Assembly (NCBI RefSeq): GCF_030123405.1
Contig: NZ_CP126110.1
Coordinates: 5,394,001-5,458,000, forward strand
Length of the DNA: 64,000 bases
Origin: Neobacillus sp. WH10
Lineage (GTDB): Bacteria > Bacillota > Bacilli > Bacillales > Cytobacillaceae
Reading direction: 5' to 3'
Part shown: positions 34,521 to 41,343 of the stretch, piece after piece
How positions within the stretch are numbered: position 1 is the stretch's first letter
How the letters are laid out: each line of letters starts with the position of its first letter
Translations under genes and position numbers: made by a program
Notes under the pieces: model-generated
Database searches by the model: none
Told to the model about the DNA's origin: nothing
The model's input: only the letters and a program-made list of their open reading frames with translations

Positions 34521-36454
34521 TATTTCACCTCTTCGGTTAAACTCTTCAACACTGCATTTTCAACAACTTGATAGCCGCCAATTTTTTCAACCTGCTTCCG
34601 GAACGCATCCGATTGAATAATCTTCAAAAGCTTTTTCCCGCTTTCACTTTCATAAAAGCTGCGTGTCATCACCAAGTCAAATTCTTCATCGGCGACAGGA
34701 ACAAAGGCTAAGCCCATTGCTTTTGCCGCAGGATAAATGCCAAGTCCGACACCACAGGAATCACCTTTCACTTCCGCTGCCACCGCTAAATGGGAAAACA
34801 TTTCCCGGTCATAGCCGGTGATCTCTTCTGATGAAAGGCCGGCCTCTTTCAGCAGCAAATCAAACAAGATTCGAGTACCTGCTCCTTTTTGGCGGTTGAC
34901 AAAGTTAGCGTTCTTCCGGACTAAATCTGCGACGGATTCTATTTCTAAGGGATTGCCTTTTGGCAGGATCCAGCCTTGCTTCCTTTTTAAAAATGGATAA
35001 AGAACAATGTCTTGACCAGCTAAAATTTTCCGAACATATGAAACATTATATTGCTTTGTACTTGGGTCAAGCAAATGAATGCCCGCTACATGGGCCTCGC
35101 CTTTCCGAATCGCCATTATGCCGGCCATGCTGCCGACATGTGAAGAAACAATTTTCATCTCTGTCCGAGCTCGTTTCAGTTCTGAAGATAAAAGGTCAAT
35201 TGTCAAATCATGGCTTCCGCAAAATACAATTGCATTTTTAATCTCCTCAAGTGGGCGCAGCAGCTCAACTTCTGCCAAATCCCCTTGTTCATAGCCAATC
35301 ACATTTGGCGGTACGATTAAAAGGCCGTCTGCTCTGACATAGGACATCGTGACCCCTGCCGCTCTTGTCAGAGGGTTGGCGATAAATTGGCCATCTACAT
35401 AGCCGATATTCATTCGAACAAAATCCTCAGCACCCATTGAGGAGACTATACGGCGCCCAAGCTTGACCGGTACCGTCTGCCTTTTTGGGACAGGAATCCC
35501 TAAATATTTACATACTAACGGTTGAACAAACCATCCCAGTGCTAAATAAGCGGACACAGGATAGCCTGGAACACCGACGACAATTTTTCCGTTTATTTTT
35601 CCTAGAACAGTTGGTTTCCCAGGCCGTGCGGCGACTCCATGGGTAAAGACCTCGCCGATTTCACCGATGATGTGGACCGTGAAGTCCTTCCTGCCTGCCG
35701 ATGATCCGGCATTTATTACAATAATATCAGAGGTTTCGGCTGCCTCTAGCAGCACTTTTTTAATTTTCTCCGGCTCGTCCTTTACGATGGAATGGAGCTT
35801 TGGCTCGCCTCCCCACTCCATGATAAAACCAGAAAACACCGTTCCGTTAAATTCAATTATTTTTCCTGAAGCTAATTCAGAATCTGCTTCGACGAGTTCA
35901 TTACCTGTCGGAATAATCGTCACCACTGGTTTTTTTACAACAGGAATAACGAGCTGTTGTGCGGCGAGCAACACACCTAAATCCGCTGGTCGTAATATAT
36001 GGCCTTGAGGAAAAAGCATTTCCTCTTGGACGATATCTTCGCCAATTGGGCGGATATGCTGCCACGGGGTTGCAGGTTCAATAATTTCAATTGTATCTTC
36101 ATCAACAACATGAACATGTTCAATCATAATAACGGCGTTAAATGGGGAAGGAATGGCATTCCCTGTATCGACAAAGCTAAACTCCAAGCCTTTTTTAAGG
36201 TGAAGCGGGTTTTGCTCATGTGCCTGATACGTGTTTTCCGCTACAACGGCAATTCCATCCATCGCTGAGGCATGATAATGCGGCATCGAGACTCTTGCAA
36301 AAATAGGTTCAGCGGTGACACGGCCTAATGCTTCAATTACTGAAATATATTCAATTTCAGGTGTAAGCGCGAAAGCTGCCAGTATTTCATCTCTTGCTTC
36401 CGTTCGGGGTTTATCTTCTAAATAAATTTTTCTTTTATATTGTTTCTGTTCCAT
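34520..36454 (-). CDS. moeA: MoeA fused to a periplasmic-binding-protein-like domain
   Basis: A 644-residue fusion. Residues 1-~410 are MoeA, the molybdenum insertase (MPHYHASAMDGIAV, DTGNAIPSPFNAVIMIEHV, IPTGNELV, VINAGSSAGRKDFT, GKPTVLGKINGKIVVGVPGY). Residues ~415-640 are a PBP-like domain (GSHDLTIDLLSSELKRAR, GNPLEIESVADLV, VNRQKGAGTRILFDLLL). This second domain matches the ligand domain of the HTH regulator at 27776. Stand-alone MoeA is about 410 residues. The domain may sense cofactor or bind substrate; that is inference. Second moeA of the operon. Confidence 0.9.
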   Translation of the reverse strand: MEQKQYKRKIYLEDKPRTEARDEILAAFALTPEIEYISVIEALGRVTAEPIFARVSMPHYHASAMDGIAVVAENTYQAHEQNPLHLKKGLEFSFVDTGNAIPSPFNAVIMIEHVHVVDEDTIEIIEPATPWQHIRPIGEDIVQEEMLFPQGHILRPADLGVLLAAQQLVIPVVKKPVVTIIPTGNELVEADSELASGKIIEFNGTVFSGFIMEWGGEPKLHSIVKDEPEKIKKVLLEAAETSDIIVINAGSSAGRKDFTVHIIGEIGEVFTHGVAARPGKPTVLGKINGKIVVGVPGYPVSAYLALGWFVQPLVCKYLGIPVPKRQTVPVKLGRRIVSSMGAEDFVRMNIGYVDGQFIANPLTRAAGVTMSYVRADGLLIVPPNVIGYEQGDLAEVELLRPLEEIKNAIVFCGSHDLTIDLLSSELKRARTEMKIVSSHVGSMAGIMAIRKGEAHVAGIHLLDPSTKQYNVSYVRKILAGQDIVLYPFLKRKQGWILPKGNPLEIESVADLVRKNANFVNRQKGAGTRILFDLLLKEAGLSSEEITGYDREMFSHLAVAAEVKGDSCGVGLGIYPAAKAMGLAFVPVADEEFDLVMTRSFYESESGKKLLKIIQSDAFRKQVEKIGGYQVVENAVLKSLTEEVK

Positions 36455-36466
36455 ACTTAAGACCCC

Positions 36467-37699
36467 TTACCTTGATGGAATCACAGGTACATATTCGCCC
36501 TGTGAAACTCCTTCTTTTTCTGAACTAATCTCGACAATGCCATCGCTTTTTACAAGTGTGGTAATTAAGCCCGATTTTCCGATAATCGGCTCTGCCCACC
36601 ATTCGCTCTCTTTTTCAAAAAGCCGAACACGGATATAATCTGCCCGACCCATTGAGGATGGAATATTTTTTGTGATCTTTGCAAAAATCCGCTCCGGTTT
36701 GCTCTCGATTTTTTCCCCTTTTAGCTTTCGTAAAATACGCTCTCCGAACAGCTTGAAGATGATCATGGCGCTTGCCGGGTGTCCCGGCAGGCCTATGACT
36801 GGCTTTCCATTTGCCAATGCCAGTATGGTTGGCTTACCAGGCTTAATAGAGATGCCGTGAACAAAAACCCCTGGATCCCCTAAGGCCTGAATGACATCCG
36901 TTGTATAGTCCTTTGCTCCGACCGAACTGCCGCCAGAAAGGATTAAACAATCGACCTTGTCATAAAGCTCCCGCGCCGTTTGTTGAAATTCTTCATAATC
37001 ATCTCGGACAATCCCGCCGTATAGAACATCAGCATTCCATTCGCTAGTAAGTCCGGCAATCGTTAAATAGTTGATGTCGCGAATTTGCCCTTCTAGGAGT
37101 GTTTCGGTTTGATACGGGACGATTTCATCCCCAGAGGAAAGGTAACCGACCTTTAATTTGCGGAAAACGGGTACCTCTGTAATCCCTAATGAGGCAAGCG
37201 CCCCTAATTCCTGCGGTCTTAGTTTCGTTCCCTTACTAAGAAGAACTTCCCCTTCTTTAATATCTTCTCCCGCCCGAATCACATTTTCTCCAGGTGCTAC
37301 TTGCTTGTACGTATTAAGCAGCCCATCTAGATCCTCACAGTGTTCAATCATAATCACGCTGTCACTGCCCTTTGGCATCATGCCTCCTGTCGGTACATAA
37401 ACGGCTGTGCCATGGCTAACTTCAGCAGCAGGGACTTCGCCCATCTTTACTTCTCCAGCTATTGTTAAGAAGCCAGGCATGGATTCAGAGGAACCATACG
37501 TATCCTTCGCACGAACGGCATACCCGTCGACAGTTGAGCGATCAAAACTTGGCACATTTTCCTTCGCCACTACCGGCTCTGCTAAAATATGGTTTAGTGC
37601 ATCGGCAAGTTCCCTAACCACTATTTGTTCAATCGCCGGTATCTTTTCCTCAATTAAGGTAAATGTCTCTTCAACTGTCTTCACTTTGAAAAATTGCAT
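36467..37699 (-). CDS. moeA: Molybdopterin molybdenumtransferase MoeA
   Basis: A 410-residue MoeA catalysing molybdate insertion into adenylated molybdopterin. Motifs: SFDRSTVDGYAVRAKDT (about residues 55-71), PTGGMMPKGSDSVIMIEH, the MoaB/MogA-like LILSGGSSVGAKDYTTDVI (about 240) and GKPVIGLPGHPASAMI. The ATG at 37699 follows AAGGGGGAACAAGGG and gives a typical length; an in-frame TTG at 37735 is upstream of the RBS. It ends 12 bp before the fused moeA. Having two MoeA paralogues is common; roles may differ between molybdenum-bis-MGD and other forms. Confidence 0.94.
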   Translation of the reverse strand: MQFFKVKTVEETFTLIEEKIPAIEQIVVRELADALNHILAEPVVAKENVPSFDRSTVDGYAVRAKDTYGSSESMPGFLTIAGEVKMGEVPAAEVSHGTAVYVPTGGMMPKGSDSVIMIEHCEDLDGLLNTYKQVAPGENVIRAGEDIKEGEVLLSKGTKLRPQELGALASLGITEVPVFRKLKVGYLSSGDEIVPYQTETLLEGQIRDINYLTIAGLTSEWNADVLYGGIVRDDYEEFQQTARELYDKVDCLILSGGSSVGAKDYTTDVIQALGDPGVFVHGISIKPGKPTILALANGKPVIGLPGHPASAMIIFKLFGERILRKLKGEKIESKPERIFAKITKNIPSSMGRADYIRVRLFEKESEWWAEPIIGKSGLITTLVKSDGIVEISSEKEGVSQGEYVPVIPSR

Positions 37700-37775
37700 G
37701 GTTCCCTTGTTCCCCCTTATATTGTGAAACTTCAATAAGTGAGTGGTTTTTCACCAATTATTGTTAGTCCCGTTC

Positions 37776-37823
37776 TACTGTCCCTAATTATCAAGGCTAT
37801 CGTTTTGATAATTAGAGACAGTA
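37776..37823. repeat. 19-bp inverted repeat upstream of moeA
   Basis: TACTGTCCCTAATTATCAA and TTGATAATTAGAGACAGTA pair with one mismatch around 10 nt. A second wide dyad AGCCCGATT/AATCGGGCT spans 37827-37894. They fill the mobA-moeA gap. There is no clear T run, so a repeat or operator is as likely as a terminator. Confidence 0.65.
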
Positions 37824-37931
37824 CGAGCCCGATTGGTTTCAACTAAGCCGATAAAAAGTGCATTGGCAAGTTTCACTATATCTCACTAATCGGGCTTTTA
37901 CGAGCAGTCATCCCACACCGAAACTTCCTTG

Positions 37932-38549
37932 TTACAACCCGCTATTGCGGGAAAAATCTGCCTCGGCCCATTTTTTCGCATCTTCGTATTCATTTGGGTG
38001 ATTCATATTGAAAAAGACCCGTTCTAGATCAAGAGTGCTGTAAGTTTGCAGCTCTGTTTCTGTTACGTATAGTACGTTTAAATGGTCAAGTAAATGTTTC
38101 ATTCGAAGCTCCCCAGCTTCAATGCAATTTGCAGCCTCTTCTGCTGCCCTCTTTTGAAAAACTGCAAATAGCGGATGTTGTTTTCCGTTGATTACAGGAA
38201 TGACGGCATCATAATGGCCGCAATTGTTGACAAGCACCTCGGCAAGTTCCGTTGAAACAAATGGCATATCACAGGCGACAATAAAGTTCACATCGTAGTC
38301 GGACGCAAGCAAGCCTGCATGCACCCCGGCAAGCGGCCCCATCCCCGGATAATCATCAGGGACCATCTTTATACCTAAAAATTTATATTGTTCAGAATCA
38401 TTCGTTACCAGAATTATATCATCAAAGAGCAGTTTTAGCTTATCTGCAATTCTTTCAATGTTTGATTTCTCATTTATTTTTAGCAGTGCTTTATTTGTAC
38501 CCATCCTGCTCGATTTTCCGCCTGCTAAAATAATCGCTGCAGCTTTCAT
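37932..38549 (-). CDS. mobA: Molybdenum cofactor guanylyltransferase MobA
   Basis: A 205-residue nucleotidyltransferase attaching GMP to Mo-molybdopterin to form MGD, the cofactor form needed by formate dehydrogenase. N-terminal GTP-binding loop IILAGGKSSRMGTNKALL (residues 6-23), then PDDYPGMGPLAGVHAGL and the metal-binding FIVACDMPFVS. Same strand as the moe/moa genes but separated by a 232-bp gap, so it may have its own promoter. Confidence 0.95.
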   Translation of the reverse strand: MKAAAIILAGGKSSRMGTNKALLKINEKSNIERIADKLKLLFDDIILVTNDSEQYKFLGIKMVPDDYPGMGPLAGVHAGLLASDYDVNFIVACDMPFVSTELAEVLVNNCGHYDAVIPVINGKQHPLFAVFQKRAAEEAANCIEAGELRMKHLLDHLNVLYVTETELQTYSTLDLERVFFNMNHPNEYEDAKKWAEADFSRNSGL

Positions 38550-38582
38550 GGAAAAAACACCTTCTTTAATTTGTCTCTTTTT

Positions 38583-38778
38583 TCTTGTCCAGCTTCAGCG
38601 CCTAGGGGCTCGGGGTCATAAGCCAATCCGTCAAGAAGGCTAAAGAGCAGCCTTCTCGACGGCTCGTCTTATGCCTGTCGCCCCTGGTCAAGGCGCTTCC
38701 GCTTTTCTATTTGTCTAGCTTCAGCGCCTAGAGGCTCGGGGTCATAAGCCCCTGTTCAAGGCGCTTCAGCTTTTCGTA
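38583..38778. repeat. Dispersed hairpin repeat, two tandem copies
   Basis: Copy 1 (38583-38705) starts TCTTGTCCAGCTTCAGCGCC and ends AAGGCGCTTCCGCTTTTC. Copy 2 (38709-38778) starts TTGTCTAGCTTCAGCGCC and ends AAGGCGCTTCAGCTTTTC. Both contain GGCTCGGGGTCATAAGCC. Copy 2 overlaps the end of fdhE and supplies its stop codon and last two residues. Confidence 0.8.
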
Positions 38779-39575
38779 CCAACTGAGTTATAACCGTTTT
38801 CCTGGGCAACAAAATCGAGGTGGATTGAGTTTAAATCCAGTAATGCAGCCGAAGGTTTTGTAATATATTGTCTTGTATCAATAATTTTAATATAGCCCTT
38901 GCATTCCTCGCAAACTTGAATTTGCGAGATGGCATCGCCTTCAATCGTTAAAAACTGGACGGTTTTATGATCTTCATTGCCGCAATGAGAGCATTCCAAG
39001 CGCTTAGCATTCCAGTGGGCAAGACAGCGCGGACAATGAATAACTTTTTTTCCTTCTCCTTCAAGGGATGCCAATCTAACTGGTTCGCCGCAAACAGGAC
39101 AGCCCGCTCCAGGCACCGCATGGTTGATATCGTGCTGAACCTTTTCAGCTGTCAATTGTAAGTAAGGGCGAAGGGCAGTTTCAGCTAGGAATTGCGGAAT
39201 CCATTCTTCAAGACCATGTTCTTCTGCAAAACTAGCAAAATAAAGATGGTTAAACGAAAAGGCCTCGTCAATCCAGCGAATCGCTGTTTCTTCATTCAGG
39301 TAGGTGCTAATACTTGAAAGCTTCGGTCCGAGTTCAGGATTGAATTTTACAAGAGTGGCATTTATTTCCTCTATCCACTGTAAGAATAGTGAAATTTCAA
39401 AGTTAATAGCCGTTAGAGCGGCGGCAGGCACCCCTGCAGTCATTGCAGCCTTATCGAGATTTGGTTTGATGGTTTCAAGATCTAACTGCAGCTTCCACTG
39501 TTCCTGAAGCTTAACGATTTCCTTTTGCAAGTCTTGGTATTCTTTTGAAACAACGGATTTAATCATCGTTGTCAC
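38766..39575 (-). CDS. fdhE: Formate dehydrogenase accessory protein FdhE
   Basis: A 269-residue cytoplasmic maturation factor for membrane formate dehydrogenase. A helical N-terminal domain (1-150) precedes zinc-ribbon-like pairs: CPVCGEP (about 172), CPRCLAHW (about 195), CSHCGNE (about 208) and CEECKGY (about 237). FdhE is thought to protect or load Fe-S clusters. Lies downstream of fdh genes after a terminator-containing gap. The final residues and stop lie in a dispersed repeat, so the original C-terminus may have been altered. Confidence 0.9.
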   Translation of the reverse strand: MTTMIKSVVSKEYQDLQKEIVKLQEQWKLQLDLETIKPNLDKAAMTAGVPAAALTAINFEISLFLQWIEEINATLVKFNPELGPKLSSISTYLNEETAIRWIDEAFSFNHLYFASFAEEHGLEEWIPQFLAETALRPYLQLTAEKVQHDINHAVPGAGCPVCGEPVRLASLEGEGKKVIHCPRCLAHWNAKRLECSHCGNEDHKTVQFLTIEGDAISQIQVCEECKGYIKIIDTRQYITKPSAALLDLNSIHLDFVAQENGYNSVGTKS

Positions 39576-39749
39576 ACCTCTTTCTAATATTAAAGACCCA
39601 ATTTGTTGTTTTTGAAAGTCTAGGTTCTGTCTTCAAGAACGCCTTATGAGGACTGCTTTTAGCTTTTTTCTTCTAGTTTCTGTTTCTATAAAAGCTTCTT
39701 GGGACAAGTTTTTCTCATTGCTACCCATTTCGTCCTCATGAGTCGCTTA

Positions 39750-39790
39750 TAAGAAATGGCTGTCAATTTGTTCGACAGCCATTCCTTTTT
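39750..39790 (-). terminator. Terminator downstream of the formate dehydrogenase operon
   Basis: AATGGCTGTC and GACAGCCATT form a 10-bp stem about 30 bp after the gamma-subunit stop. Read on the minus strand it is followed by TCTTAT; on the plus strand by CCTTTTTTG. 39576-39749 shows nothing else I can call. Confidence 0.6.
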
Positions 39791-39818
39791 TGAGTATAAA
39801 ATTGAAAACGAATGGTTT

Positions 39819-40523
39819 TTATGCGCCTTTTTTATGTTTTGGATCATCCAAGTCAGGGAAGTTGCCTTTTTTGACTTCTTCATCATACCAGTCCGGATAG
39901 TGGCCTTTTGCCCACCATGCAGGTACCTCTCCTGTAATAACTCCGGAATAGCCTGGTCTTGAGTGTTTGTGAACGACACTGAGGTAAATGTGTCCAACAA
40001 TTACAGCAATCGCAAGACCGAAGCCGACGTTGTGAAGGAAGTAGCCCCACTGAACGAGAGCTCTTGGGAAAAATTCAGGGAACCACATTAGGAAGCCTGA
40101 ACCGATAATTAAGATTGCCGTGAAGATTTGAATAATCGAGTTTATTTTTTCCCCGGCATTAAAGAATGTTTGTCTAATATGCTTAAATTTAAAGCCGAAC
40201 AGTTCTTTGACAAATTCAGTAAAGAACTGGATATCGCGTTTCTTCCAAGTAACAAGCTCTTTCATCCATAGCTTAAAGCCTTTGAAGTCAAAAATGACCC
40301 AAATGAATGTTGGCGTACAGAATATGACGGCAAAAATGCGGTGGAGTAAACGGGCATTCGCCGGCCCCCCGAGAATCGGATACAGCCAATCAAAGAACTC
40401 TGTGTACATTGGCAATGCCGTAATGTACAGGGCAAAGAAGGAAATTGCGTTAACGGCATGTGCCCAGACAAACGCCTTGGAAAAACGCCTTACTTTTACA
40501 TCAGATTTTGGCTGATTACTCAT
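39819..40523 (-). CDS. Formate dehydrogenase gamma subunit (cytochrome b556)
   Basis: A 234-residue membrane subunit with four transmembrane helices, carrying b hemes that pass electrons from the Fe-S subunit to menaquinone. Visible: FVWAHAVNAISFFALYITALP, RLLHRIFAVIFCTPTFIW, and HNVGFGLAIAVIVGHIYLSVVH with His ligands. The ATG at 40523 has GGAGGTGA upstream; the open frame upstream is within fdhB. It overlaps fdhB by 8 bp. FdnI/FdoI-type. Confidence 0.92.
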   Translation of the reverse strand: MSNQPKSDVKVRRFSKAFVWAHAVNAISFFALYITALPMYTEFFDWLYPILGGPANARLLHRIFAVIFCTPTFIWVIFDFKGFKLWMKELVTWKKRDIQFFTEFVKELFGFKFKHIRQTFFNAGEKINSIIQIFTAILIIGSGFLMWFPEFFPRALVQWGYFLHNVGFGLAIAVIVGHIYLSVVHKHSRPGYSGVITGEVPAWWAKGHYPDWYDEEVKKGNFPDLDDPKHKKGA

Positions 40524-41343
40524 GGCTGTCACCTCCATCTTGCGTCTCGTCATTGAATTTTTTACTAAAAAACTTATTGGCCACAAATGCACCGACAACC
40601 GCCATTGTTGTTGCTCCAATCATTGCTTTCCCAATTGGCTGTGCATAGTCCTTCCACAATACAGCAGAGGTTGGAACTTTAGGGTTTTCAGGCAGACCGT
40701 ATACAGATGGCCGCTCAGCTAATACATAAACTGATTGCGTACCGCCAACGCCTTGTGGATTATAGACCATGGCATTTGGATAGCGATCCTTAATTTCCTT
40801 GAGGCGCTGCTCTGCCTTTTTAATCATCGCATCTCTATCGCCAAAGTCCATTGTCCCGGTGTGACAGGTCGTTATGCAGGCAGGTTGTAATCCTTCCTCG
40901 ATCCGATCCGTACACATCGTGCACTTATGAGCTTTTCGATATTCCTTACCGTTTTTATCTTTATATTCCTTCAAAGAAACTACGTCAAATGGACAGTTTT
41001 CCGTGCAATAGCCGCAGCCAACGCATTTATCCTGATCAATGACAACTGTTCCATACTTCGTATAGCTGATGGCACTTTCCGGACAAACCTTTTCACAAGC
41101 GGCATCGGTACAATGGAAGCAGGAGGAATGGCGGAATAGGTATTCTAAATCACCTTTTCCATTCTCGTGCTCAATATACTGAAGGACATTCCATGTATCC
41201 GCGGTTGTTTTCACATGTGATTGGACACTGCCAAGGAATTCCGTCGGCTCTGCCGGCAGGTCATTCCAGTTTTTACAGGCAACCATACAAGCACGGCAGC
41301 CGTCACACTTTGTTACATCGACATATTTTACTAACTTACTCAT
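40516..41343 (-). CDS. Formate dehydrogenase beta subunit, 4Fe-4S ferredoxin type
   Basis: A 275-residue electron-transfer subunit. Four 4Fe-4S clusters are indicated by CDGCRACMVACKNWN (about residue 13), CFHCTDAACEKVCP (about 77), CVGCGYCTENCPFD (about 106) and CTMCTDRIEEGLQPACITTC (about 141). A C-terminal membrane helix (AMIGATTMAVVGAFVANKFF) anchors it to the gamma subunit, as in FdnH. It overlaps the catalytic gene by 4 bp and the gamma gene by 8 bp. Confidence 0.95.
   Translation of the reverse strand: MSKLVKYVDVTKCDGCRACMVACKNWNDLPAEPTEFLGSVQSHVKTTADTWNVLQYIEHENGKGDLEYLFRHSSCFHCTDAACEKVCPESAISYTKYGTVVIDQDKCVGCGYCTENCPFDVVSLKEYKDKNGKEYRKAHKCTMCTDRIEEGLQPACITTCHTGTMDFGDRDAMIKKAEQRLKEIKDRYPNAMVYNPQGVGGTQSVYVLAERPSVYGLPENPKVPTSAVLWKDYAQPIGKAMIGATTMAVVGAFVANKFFSKKFNDETQDGGDSHE

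Noticed and set aside
39686..40000. 104-codon minus-strand open frame overlapping the formate dehydrogenase gamma subunit
   Set aside because: It is in another frame of a clear gene, has no family resemblance and no ribosome binding site.
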